Assembly (NCBI GenBank): GCA_028752905.1
Contig: JAQNBH010000015.1
Span: 31,951,529-32,015,528 of the forward strand
Length of the DNA: 64,000 nt
Source of the DNA: Cladorhizidae sp. MBARI D1340-BT2
Lineage: Eukaryota > Porifera > Demospongiae > Poecilosclerida > Cladorhizidae
Reading direction: 5' to 3'
This document shows, piece after piece, positions 52,319 to 63,409 of the stretch. The stretch's first letter is position 1. Each line of letters starts with the position of its first letter. The translations under genes and the position numbers were made by a program. Below the pieces are notes generated by a model, which had not been told where the DNA came from, did not search any database, and saw only the letters and a program-made list of their open reading frames with translations.

Positions 52319-55065
52319 AAAACTAGCATGGCAGTACAGGTACGACTACACACCAACTAGCATGGCAGTACAGGTAGGACTACACACCAACTAGTATGGC
52401 AGTACAGGTAGGACTACACACCAACTAGTATGGCAGTACAGGTAGGACTACACACCAACTAGCATGGCAGTACAGGTAGGACTACACACCAACTAGGATG
52501 GCAGTACAGGTAGGACTACATACCGACTAGCATGGCAGTACAGGTAGGACTACACACCAACTAGCATGGCAGTACAGGTAGGACCACACACCAACTAGCA
52601 TGGCAGTACAGGTAGGACTACATACCAACTGGCATGGCAGTACAGGTAGGACTACACACCAACTAGCATGGCAGTACAGGTAGGACTACACACCAACTAG
52701 CATGGCAGTACAGGTAGGACTACACATCAACTAGCATGGCAGTACAGGTGGGACTACACATCAACTAGCATGGCAGTACAGGTAGGACTACACACCAACA
52801 AGCATGGTAGTACAGGTAGGACTACACATCAACTAGCATGGCAGTACAGGTAGGACTACACACCAACTAGCATGGCAGTACAGGTAGGACTGCACACCAA
52901 CTAGCATGGCTGTACAGATAGGACTACACACCAACTAGCATGGCAGTACAGGTAGGCTACACACCAACTAGCATGGCAGTACAGGTAGGACTACATACCA
53001 ACTGGCATGGCAGTAGGACTACACACCAACTAGCATGGCAGTACAGGTAGGCTACACACCAACTAGCATGGCAGTACAGGTAGGACTACATACCAACTGG
53101 CATGGCAGTACAGATAGGACTACACACCAACTAGCATGGCAGTACAGGTAGGACCACACACCAACTAGCATGGCAGTACAGGTAGGACTACATACAAACT
53201 AGCATGGCAGTACAGGTAGGACTACACACCAACTAGCATGGCAGTACAGGTAGGACTACACACCAACTAGCATGGCAGTACAGGTAGGACTACACACCAA
53301 CCAGCATGGTAGTACAGGTAGGACTACACATCAACTAGCATGGCAGTACAGGTAGGACTACACACCAACTAGTATGGCAGTACAGGTAGGACTGCACACC
53401 AACTAGCATGACAGTACAGGTAAGACTACACACCATCTAGCATGGCAGTACAGGTAGGACTACACACCAACTAGTATGGCAGTACAGGTAGGACTACACA
53501 CCAACTAGTATGGCAGTACAGGTAGGACTACACACCAACTAGCATGGCAGTACAGGTAGGACTACACACCAACTAGTATGGCAGTACAGGTAGGACTACA
53601 CACCAACTAGCATGGCAGTACAGGTAGGACTACACACCAACTAGTATGGCAGTACAGGTAGGAATACACACCAACTAGCATGGCTGTACAGGTAGGACTA
53701 CACACCAACTAGCATGGCAGTACAGGTAGGAGTGCACACCAACTAGCATGGCTGTACAGGTAGGACTACACACCAACTAGCATGGCAGTACAGGTAGGAC
53801 TGCACACCAACTAGCATGGCTGTACAGGTAGGACTACACACCAACTAGCATGGCAGTACAGGTAGGACTGCACACCAACTAGCATGGCAGTACAGGTAGG
53901 ACTACACACCAACTAGCATGGCTGTACAGGTAGGACTACACACCAACTAGCATGGCAGTACAGGTAGGACTACACACCAACTAGCATGACAGTACAGGTA
54001 AGACTACACACCAACTAGCATGGCAATACAGGTAGGACTGCACACCAACTAGCATGGCAGTACAGGTAGGACTACACACCAACTAGCATGGCAGTACAGG
54101 TAGGACTACACACCAACTAGCATGGCAGTACAGGTAGGACTACACACCAACTAGCATGGCAGTACAGGTAGGACTACATACCAACTGGCATGGCAGTACA
54201 GGTAGGACTACATACCAACTAGCATGGCAGTACAGGTAGGACTATACACCAACTAGCATGGCAGTACAGGTAGGACTACATACCAACTGGCATGGCAGTA
54301 CAGGTAGGACTACATACCAACTAGCATGACAGTACAGGTAGGACTACACACCAACTAGTTTGGCAGTACAGGTAGGACTACACACCAACTAGCATGGCAG
54401 TACAGGTAGGACTACATACCAACTGGCATGGCAGTACAGGTAGGACTACATACCAACTAGCATGGCAGTACAGGTAGGACTGCACACCAACTAGCATGGC
54501 AGTACAGGTAGGACTACACACCAACTAGCATGGCTGTACAGGTAGGACTACACACCAACCAGCATGGCATTACAGGTAGTACAGGTAGGACTACACACCA
54601 ACTAGCATGGCAGTACAGGTAAGACTACACACCAACTAGCATGGCAGTACAGGTAGGACTGCACACCAACTAGCATGGCAGTACAGGTAGGACTACACAC
54701 CAACTAGCATGGCAGTACAGGTAAGACTACACACCAACTAGTATGGCAGTACAGGTAGGACTGCACACCAACTAGCATGGCAGTACAGGTAGGACTACAC
54801 ACCAACTAGCACATGGCAGTACAGGTAGGACTACACACCAACTAGCATGGCAGTGCAGGTAGGACTACACACCAACTAGCATGGTAGTACAGGTAGGACT
54901 GCACACCAACTAGCATGGCAGTACAGGTAGGACTACACACCAACTAGCATGGCAGTACAGGTAGGACTGCACACCAACTAGCATGGCACTACAGGTAGGA
55001 CTACACACCAACTAGCATGGCAGTACAGGTAGGACTACACACCTACTAGCATGGCAGTACTTGTA
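52319..55065. repeat. 34-bp array, right part, about 80 units
   Basis: Same unit and orientation as the left part. Recurring variants include ctggcatgg with tacatacc, gctgtacagg and gggctgcacacc, arranged in blocks, which shows repeated multi-unit duplication. Confidence 0.95.
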
Positions 55066-55129
55066 AGCATCCACTGTGTGAGCTGTTTCCAGAAGTGTAG
55101 GGGACATAATTATAGTAGTGCGTACGTCA

Positions 55130-55670
55130 TGACCCACACATAATCTACACAACCATGGGTGCTGAGTACTTGATGGCCCACACATATTGCACACAGCCAT
55201 GGGTGCCGAGTACTTGATGGTCCACACATACTGCACACAGCCATGGGTGCTGAGTACTTTAGGGTCCACACATACTGCACACAGCCATGGGTGCCGAGTA
55301 CTTGATGGCCTACACATACTGCACACAGCCATGGGTGCTGAGTACTTGATGGTCCACACATACTGCACACAGCCATGGGTGCTGAGTACTTTAGGGTCCA
55401 CACATACTGCACACAGCCATGGGTGCTGAGTACTTGATGACCCACACATACTGCACACAGCCATGGGTGCTGAGTACTTGAGGGTCCACATATACTGCAC
55501 ACATCCATGAGTGCTGAGTACCTGATGACCCACACATACTGCACACAGCCATGGGTGCCGAGGTCCACACATACTGCACACAGCCATGGGTGCTGAGTAC
55601 TTGATGACCCACACATACTGCACACAGCCATGGGTGCTGAGTACTTGAGTGCCCACACATACTGTCTATA
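55130..55670. repeat. 44-bp array, about 12 units
   Basis: Units of cacacatactgcacacagcc plus atgggtgctgagtacttgatggtc. Because 44 is not a multiple of three, a protein frame cycles through all three phases; minus-strand frames of 94-214 codons here are artefacts. One unit near 55560 lacks 22 bases. Confidence 0.93.
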
Positions 55671-55755
55671 GCCATCTAGCTGTAGACAGTTTAGTTGGTA
55701 TGATCAAAATATAACATGACTAGGCACTAGTTCTAGCGGACCAAATAAGCCATTA

Positions 55756-56380
55756 AGGCTGTTCAAACTGCACAAGTGGATGTGTATTAATGCATTGGTT
55801 ATGTCAACATTGAATTTGAATTTAAATAATGCGCATTATTCTGGTCCACTTTGATAGGTGGTTTGAGTTGAAGCATTCAAATAACTACTCGAGTGTGCGT
55901 TGAAAAGAATTTCATTCGCTCGTGTCTGATGCTGCAGTTGGATACATGAGGTAACTGTATACCATCTGTGCCCTGCGGCCAAACTAGCTAAATAGCTAAA
56001 CCAACTACATTAGAGAACTGTTGCTATGTTTATATGCCTTGCATCTGCACTTCTGAAGTTCATGCAGTCGCAACCTTCATTGGTTCTGCCTTTCCCTCAG
56101 CTCTCTCCTCTTTGTTCTCTGCAGAAAATATTTCCTGTACATCTGTAGGTAGATGATCAGCAAGAAAAGGATGAAAAATAAACTCCATCTCAACTACAGA
56201 TACAGCATATCATTTTGACTGTCTTTGGTAGACTGTTTATTTTAGCTTCGATGGTTTATTTTGGTGCTAGTGGTGCTAGTGTGGACGAGATGTACGCGCA
56301 TCGACTTGAAGAGTTTCCCCCGTAGGACCTATGTAACACGCATTAATGCACATCCGTTTATGTGCAGTGTGGACATGCCT
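55756..56380. mobile_element. Harbinger-like MITE
   Basis: The left end AGGCTGTTCAAACTGCACAA pairs with the right end, whose reverse complement is AGGCATGTCCACACTGCACA. The similarity runs on through GGATGTG(T/C)ATTAATGC. The 3-base sequence TTA lies directly outside both ends (55753-55755 and 56381-56383). Three-base TWA duplications are typical of PIF/Harbinger elements. The 625-bp inside holds no transposase. A related end lies at 63410. Confidence 0.5.
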
Positions 56381-56867
56381 TTACTATCAGCTAGGTCCAT
56401 GCACTTACCCTTCGTGAACGGATTTTTCCTATGCATGTTTTGAGTGCATTCATTAGTAGCTTCTTCGTCAGCTGCTGTGCTGTCTTTTTCAAGTAGCCTT
56501 GAGGTACAAGAATGACTTGTGCAGACCTCACAGCCAGTGCTCTCAAGAGCCAGTGCTATCAGGCCAGGTCAGGGAAGGCATCGACATGGCGGGAGGTGCC
56601 GATGGTCATGCACTTTTTCAAAGCAGTTTCAAACTTTCAGGACACCATCTTTAGGATCCTAGTAGGTGCTAATGATCTTGATAAAAACAAATATCTGGTC
56701 ACGTATTCCTGTAGCAGTCCTACAAACATTCCAGTCCATATCCATACAACTTCACTGCACAGAGAATTCAGCAAAGAACCTGCTAATCTGCGCAAAAAAT
56801 AACTTCAGATCACGTGACAATATTGACATCAGTTTTACGTCACCAAGACTTTTGCATGTGCACAAGC
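56381..56867. other. Unassigned spacer
   Basis: A 96-codon plus frame (56512-56802) and minus-strand frames cover part of it, but none shows a motif I recognise. It connects the MITE to the 31-bp array. Confidence 0.3.
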
Positions 56868-58226
56868 CCAATGACATGCATGCACACATGGTGAGTGCCC
56901 AATGACTGGCATGCACACATGGTGAGTGCACAATGACCGGCATGCACACATGGTGAGTGCACAATGACTGGCATGCACACATGGTGAGTGCCCAATGACT
57001 GACATGCACACATGGTGAGTGCACAATGACTGGCATGCACACATGGAGAGTGCACAATGACTGGCATGCACACATGGTGAGTGCACAATGACTGGCATGC
57101 ACACACGGTGAGTGCACAATGTCTGGCATGCACACATGGTGAGTGCCCAATGACTGACATGCACACATGGTGAGTGCACAATGACATGCATGCACACATG
57201 GTGAGTGTACAATGACTGACATGCACACATGGTGAGTGCACAATGACATGCATGCACACATGGTGAGTGTACAATGACTGACATGCACACATGGTGAGTG
57301 TACAATGACTGGCATGCACACATGGTGAGTGCACAATGACTGGCATGCACACATGGTGAGTGCACAATGACATGCATGCACACATGGTGAGTGTACAATG
57401 ACTGACATGCACACATGGTGAGTGTACAATGACTGGCATGCACACATGGTGAGTGCACAATGACATGCATGCACACATGGTGAGTGCACAATGACTGGCA
57501 TGCACACATGGTGAGTGCACAATGACATGCATGCACACATGGTGAGTGCACAATGACTGGCATGCACACATGGTGAGTACACAATGACATGCATGCACAC
57601 ATGGTGAGTGCACAATGACTGGCATGCACACATGGTGAGTGCACAATGACTGACATGCACACATGGTGAGTACACAATGACTGGCATGCACACATGGTGA
57701 GTGCACAATGACATGCATGCACACATGGTGAGTGCACAATGACTGGCATGCACACATGGTGAGTACACAATGACATGCATGCACACATGGTGAGTACACA
57801 ATGACATGCATGCACACATGGTGAGTGCACAATGACTGACATGCACACATGGTGAGTACACAATGACTGGCATGCACACATGGTGAGTGCACAATGACAT
57901 GCATGCACACATGGTGAGTACACAATGACATGCATGCACACATGGTGAGTACACAATGACATGCATGCACACATGGTGAGTGCACAATGACTGACATGCA
58001 CACATGGTGAGTGCCCAATGACTGACATGCACACATGGTGAGTGCACAATGACTGGCATGCACACATGGTGAGTGCACAATGACATGCATGCACACATGG
58101 TGAGTGCACAATGACTGGCATGCACACATGGTGAGTGCACAATGACTGGCATGCACACATGGTGAGTGCACAATGACATGCATGCACACATGGTGAGTGC
58201 ACAATGACATGCATGCACACATGGTA
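56868..58226. repeat. 31-bp array, about 44 units
   Basis: Units of atggtgagtgcacaatgact plus ggcatgcacac. Variants alternate at actGGc/actGAc/catGC and at gtgCac/gtgTac/gtAcac. All three minus frames stay open for 460-494 codons because the unit has no stop codon in any minus frame. Confidence 0.95.
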
Positions 58227-58432
58227 AATACATCATAGAGTGTGATCCAGTTCTGGAGAGGAGAAGTGATTCATTTCCCCCAGCCTTGTGTCTTCTCCCT
58301 CACCATGAGTTGTTGGTGTGCAGCTTTGTTGGGGTGGAGATGGAAACTTATTGGGTCAAGCAGCAGCTGCAAATAACAAATTTTGCTGCTAGGGATTGTC
58401 AATGGAAGTTCTTCAATTGACAATTTGTAGTA
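58227..58432. other. Spacer
   Basis: Unique noncoding sequence after the 31-bp array; nothing recognised. Confidence 0.35.
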
Positions 58433-58475
58433 CAGTATACCCTCGCATATCCGAACTTGGATTATCCGAACTCCT
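58433..58475 (+). mobile_element. Tigger/pogo-like terminal repeat (single end)
   Basis: CAGTATACCCTCGCATATCC followed by GAACTTGGATTATCCGAACTCC lies directly after TA (58431-58432). CAG starts with repeated TATCCGAA words are characteristic of pogo/Tigger ends, which duplicate TA. No matching inverted end or transposase was found downstream, so this is a solitary end. Confidence 0.4.
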
Positions 58476-60300
58476 GATTAAATAATGAACCTGGTAATGA
58501 TCGTCGATCTGCCAATTGGTTTGCACGAGTTGCACGTGGAAACTAGTTCAGTTCGCTTTGGCCAGCAAAAGGAAGAAAGTAGTTTTGTCGATCGAGTCAA
58601 AGATCCATTCCAAGCAAGATATCAAGGGAAGTTGACAATAACGGAGATAAAAAAGAACGAAGCCAAACCTTAACTGTCGTTGTAAGTTAAGCTCGCAAAG
58701 TCATGCGCCTTGCTAAAGACGAATAACTAGAAAATGCTTTATATCTGCAGTTCGTTCAGAAAAGGGGGCAAGGCACTCCAGTCAGTGGACCATTGCTCAG
58801 AGAAAATACAACATTATGAATATAAATAATATGAAAAAATATGTATGTAAAACAGCATGCCAGTTACTTAGGACTTAAATCCTTCTAGTGCGGTGTTGAT
58901 AACAGTGTGGGAGTAGTAGAATTACCTACAGGACTTATCTAAGAGTGTGAGATGATATCATGATTGCCCTATGTGTTGATAGTCTGAGGTCATGAGTTCT
59001 AGCTCTATTTATAAATTCTATCTAGCTCTATTTATAAATTCTATTTATAGTTTGATCTTTTGCAGGGCTGCTCTGCAGCCAGTCAGGGCTGAGGCCTGAC
59101 ATCTGTCCCCTGTGAAGTTTCACACCATACCTTATTATTAACTTTTTTAGCTGACTCTGCAACTCCCATGAAAGATCCAACCAACAGTGGGCCTTTAGAG
59201 GAGAGTGGCAAAGCTCAAACTCAATGAAGACGGGCAATCTCATGACGAGCATGCAGAGACAGAAACAAAAAGAATGAGAATGAAAATTCTAAATAATGCA
59301 CATTCACAATTGTTGGTTGTTTATTAGTTTTTGTGGGCGTAGTCAACCACAAAAATAAATCTCATGAAATATTGATGAGAATGAATAATTAGAACATCGG
59401 AGTAATTAGACTAAATATGGCCATGTAGCATACGCATACGTCCGTGTATCCCGTATTATTACAGGTAGCTAACCACCGTCTGCTCTAGCTTGCCATCACT
59501 GTCACAGCCATAGTTTGCTATGGCTCTTAACTAGTATTTAACCCTAAAAATGGACTGCCCGATCCCAAAGGTCCCACTATCAACATGGCTTCCCTCACAT
59601 GCTAGAACATTAGTTAATGGAGAGGTTGAAGAAGACCTGCGCTGTCTTTCTTGACTGCTACTGCATACCTGTCATTGACATTATATGTTCACATGCTAGC
59701 TGCTCTCCAACGGCTACCACCAGATGTGATAGTGGTCATGACAACCAAGAATACAGAAGATTATTTGGAACATGTCTACCTCTTAGCCTCGTGAGGTGGT
59801 TGATTTGTTTGATAAGAAGAAATGAGCGTGTTATATTTCCGTGCATTTTTTCTGTGTAACCACGACAACAAAATTTTGTCACAATGAAATTTATTGTCAC
59901 GAAATATTTATGAGTTTGGGTAGTTTCCCAAACTACTGTCAATCTGATTGGTTCGTTCTAGAAGAATTCCACAGCGTGCGTGACCTCTGTAACAGCGAAA
60001 GGTCAAGTAATTTCATTAAAGAAGTGTAGGTCCGGACTTCTTCACCGTCTCCATGCCAAGAGCTGGAGCTGGTCCAGTCTTCAGTGAAGCCATCTCTGAG
60101 CTACATGGCTGGGTTTATCGTGTTGTTTAGCTGTCAACATGTCCACACCTGCTCCAATTGAGCCTCAGCTGCTGTGAGGTCCAGGCTACTCCATCCGAGG
60201 GGAAGTTCTCTGCTGACTGCAGGCAAGCATTGTCTCACAAAGAAAAAGAGGGGGAAACTAAGAAATTTTCATCCTCGTGTTTGGAGCGGAAGGATGGGAG
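58476..60300. other. Mixed noncoding region
   Basis: Unique AT-rich sequence with no convincing gene. A 16-base word (agctctatttataaat) is duplicated near 59020-59040. Short frames (for example 59617-59859) show no motif. Near 60030-60230 the composition is more GC-rich but again without a recognised product. Confidence 0.3.
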
Positions 60301-60308
60301 GAGTTAAG

Positions 60309-60851
60309 CTAGTGGTAAGTCTGGATACTCAGCTGGTGAACAATGGCATCTAAGAAAGTGACTATTTTCTCATACAGTTCGAAAAATACTTCTAAACTAG
60401 TATGCCTTTCTACCCAGCGTGTTTTGCAAAGTCCTGGAAGTTTAGAATGGGATGAATCAGGAAAGTATTTTTTCAAGGTCAATTCAAACATTCTTTGTCG
60501 CTTGGGACTGTTGGTTAAAAATAAATAAGCTTCATTAATAAGGCTGACGAGATTCCTTACCTCCTGAACCTTGGCACGATGCAGCAATTGAAAGGTTAAG
60601 CTTATGTGAAAAACAGTGGGTATACAAAGCCAAGGGAGAATTTTGGCTTGCACACCTGCAATTTCAGATGACATCACAGCAGCACCGTCATATGCCCGAC
60701 CACAAATATTTGCTGGATTTAAAGACACCGATGGACGAGAAAGGGATTCCAAGATCTTGGAAGAAATTGCTGAAGCATTTGCTGTCTCCAAACTAATAAA
60801 ATTTATCAAGCATTCCCTGAAGGATTTTTTAATGACTTTAAATCCAAGCAC
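60309..60851 (-). pseudogene. hAT transposase core, minus-strand pseudogene part 3
   Basis: A 180-codon open frame reads LINFISLETANASAISSKIL, ICGRAYDGAAVMSSEIAGVQ, VQEVRNLVSLINEAYLFLTN, SPKRQRMFELTLKKYF, LPGLCKTRWVERHTSLEVFF. This is the central RNase-H-like core of hAT proteins of the 52-kDa-repressor type: G-x-x-Y-D-G-A-A-V-M-S precedes the second acidic residue region, and C-x-T-R-W-V-E-R-H is the insertion-domain landmark. An expected C-H/W pair (usually YTHCYSH) is altered to PTVFHIS. Its C-terminus stops at about 60309, just where the four tail fragments elsewhere in the window would begin. Confidence 0.75.
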
Positions 60852-60859
60852 ACCGAGAT

Positions 60860-61402
60860 AATTTCTTGATTGGCATGGGGACCAGTTACCTCATAGGTAA
60901 TACACTGTAACTGTAAAAGGTAAGCTATTATCCCGAAGCTGTTTGGTTAAACTTTCCCTAATTTTACAGGCATAGATATGAATCACCTGGTTTTGTGTTT
61001 TGCTGGTATAAGTAGCATTTCTTTTGGCAAACAAAATATGTATCTGAAGACAACTATTTTTCTTTTTCTGTGCCAAGAGCTGTAGTATTGGCATGGGGAT
61101 CAGTTACCTCATCAGCAATAACTGTAAAAGGTAAGCTATTATCCCAAAGCCGTTTGGTTAAACTTTCCCTAATTTTACAGGCATAGATATGAATCACCCA
61201 CCTGGTTTTGTGTTTTGCTGGTATAAGTAGCATTTCTTTTGGCAAACAAAATATGTATCTGAAGACAACTATTTTTCTGTGCCAAGAGCTGTAGTACTAT
61301 GAAGTTACCTCTGTTGATAGTGTCATCAGCAAAGTCCACTTTATCATCCTTATTACCCCTGAAAGGCAAGCCTTGCTTTGACAAGTATTCCACACAAAGC
61401 AC
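60860..61402 (-). pseudogene. hAT transposase DUF4371 region, part 2, with internal duplication
   Basis: Minus frames read LSKQGLPFRGNKDDKVDFAD, NRGNFIVLQLLAQK, HILFAKRNATYTSKTQNQV, IHIYACKIRESLTK, LPFTVIADEVTDPHAN, in the order of the N-terminal half of the same hAT family (A-D-E-V-T-D carries the first catalytic Asp). About 218 bases (60872-61089) repeat 61090-61300, so KRNATYTSKTQNQV through LPFTV occurs twice. Several 1-2 base indels separate the pieces. Confidence 0.75.
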
Positions 61403-62140
61403 AATTTAGCGAAGGACTTCTCTATTTTGTTCTGCTTGTTGAGCTTTTTGGTTCATCAGTTTAGTATCAACTCGTGGCATCAGGATTTCTGAAATGGTGC
61501 TGAAAACGATCAGCCTTTTCTGATGCTTATGCATTGCACTCTTCTCATGCCGAACAAGAATGCCATCCTTTTCAAGTGCCTCCGAGTAAGGCCTTTGGTA
61601 TGGTGCAAGTACTAATAAAACACCTGGTTTTGTTCCTGTGCTGCCACCCCCGATTGCTCAGGGAAAAGCACACAATATCTACAAATACCACCTTTTAGCT
61701 CTTTGCTATATGAAAGCCATGGAAACTTGTCTAGCCATTGATGCTGAAAATGCACATTCCAAGTGTTACCTTGCTTAGTTACTTCATGAGAATGAAGAAC
61801 ATCAGTCGAAGCTGCCTTGTAATGACAAGAAAGATATTGATTTCTTTGAATATTTGTAATATTCTTGGATTTCTTCCTCAAATGATCTAATGAATCATGT
61901 GAAGCCTTTATGGCTGCCTTATGTCAATAATCTTAGCATGAGGTGTACAGCTACTAGCTATTGAAAGCTCAGAAGTAGAACATGTTGCAGCAGGCACAGT
62001 TGTTCAACAAATGTCACTCACAACAGTAGAAGCTGTACCTTGAGAATGACATGTTGCTGTTGCTGAATCATATGAGCATGGTCTTTTGGAAGGACCAGGC
62101 TCTTCTTCATCAGGTTCCAGTGACCTTGAATCATAATCAC
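61403..62140 (-). pseudogene. hAT transposase N-terminus with TTF zinc finger, part 1
   Basis: The minus strand reads a Ser/Glu/Pro-rich start (SLEPDEEEPGPSKRPCSYDS), IIDIRQP, then FQHQWLDKFPWLSYSKELKG and GICRYCVLFPEQSG, the TTF-type zinc finger (W-L...F-x-W-L...G-x-C-x-x-C) that binds transposon ends. Further on (61600-61420) are VRHEKSAMHKHQKRLIVFST and related pieces leading into part 2. Stops after DIC and DIRQP and frame changes make it nonfunctional. Confidence 0.7.
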
Positions 62141-62760
62141 AATGATGATAATATGTATATCCTAAGAACATGCTTAGCTATTTACCTTTTAAACATAGCA
62201 GTGAGATCCATACATCCTTTGGAGCTTAGAGTTGATTTTCTTTTTCCAGACGTGGTGCACATGTGCCTTAGATATGGCTATGTAATGAACTACAGGCTGA
62301 CAGCTGCTACTGCTAGTTACATGTGGTAAGGGATATGAAGTGTTGATCATACATGTCACATACATGATCAACGCATCAAAAGGGGGTTGCAACCCCCACA
62401 ACCCCCCTCCCCCCCCTGGATCCAGCCCTGCTTATCATCATGGCAAGAATACATACCCTCGCTAGAGAAAAAGCCAGAAGTGCACGTCTTTTGACAATTT
62501 CTTCTGTTAATCCAGCCTTATTCAGCCTTATTCGGGACATGACAGCCGCCAATCATTAGAGATGTTATCACTTTGTTATTTTTCATGCTGCCTTGAAATA
62601 GGCCATCACTAAGTACACACCATGACAATGACTACTAGAAAAGGGGGGACCATGAATTAGCTAACTATTTTAATGGTTGTTACAGCAAAATAATGAAAGT
62701 ATAGTGAATTACAAAGTGTTTAGGGAAGATGAGGAGGGAGGGAGGTGCCAAAGACATAGG
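62141..62760. other. Spacer with C/G-rich transposon-end-like motif
   Basis: Near 62381-62432 the sequence ggggttgcaacccccacaac, a C run and ctggatccagccctgc resembles ends of several invertebrate DNA elements and LINE flanks. No gene recognised. Confidence 0.3.
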
Positions 62761-63110
62761 ACCCTAGGTGCCAAACATTAAGTATTTCCTCTTCCCCCAA
62801 TTTCCTCCTCCACCATTTGAACACATTTACCATTACAATTTTGTCTACCCTATCCAACACCACTTCCTTCACCCCTGCTATATACTGATCTACCCAACAT
62901 TAGGCCTACTCTCCATCATCTTCATTTCTCCATTCTACCACCCACTCTTCGGACCTTTCAATGCCCTCGACCACATCCAATAATCTTTCTCAACCCACAG
63001 GACAACAAGAAATGCACATCTTCCACAACACCTTCATCACATAGCTCACATCTACCATTCCGGCACATACCACACCTCCTTGTCACCCAAGAGTCCCACT
63101 GATGCTGTCC
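62761..63110 (-). pseudogene. LINE C-terminal fragment
   Basis: The minus strand reads DSWVTRRCGMCRNGRCELCD, then EGVVEDVHFLLSCG. The R-C-x-x-C...E-D-V-x-H/F-x-L-x-x-C arrangement matches the C-terminal zinc-like region of the LINE at 26185-28440 (GAGEDVEHSLL). It is short and frame-broken, a 3' remnant of a related element. The plus-strand 71-codon frame over the same bases is a shadow. Confidence 0.4.
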
Positions 63111-63409
63111 TTAAGGGTGGCTCCCTGGGTCAAAATCCAAAAAAGTATAATTTTGTTATTATTTTCCCCCCATTAATATTCCCCCCCCCCCCCCCCCCCA
63201 TTACTATATTGATCAGACATCATGGAAAAACACTTACTTTAACTTCTTTTAAGTACCAACAGCTCAAAAAAGCACTCTACATTATGTCCCACAAAATTCA
63301 CTTTTGGCGGGACTCAGCATTCACTGCTTTCTCGTTTCAAAATTTCTCTCTTGGTATTTAGAACAGCAGCTAAAGTAGATGATGTAATCGGTTTGACCTT
63401 TGAACCTAA
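63111..63409. other. Spacer with C tract
   Basis: Contains a run of 19 C at about 63181-63199. No gene recognised; the 93-codon plus frame across it is low-complexity. Confidence 0.4.

Noticed and set aside
55012..55675. Minus frames of 94-214 codons over the 44-bp array
   Set aside because: The peptide cycles with the DNA period in all three frames; no start context or domain.
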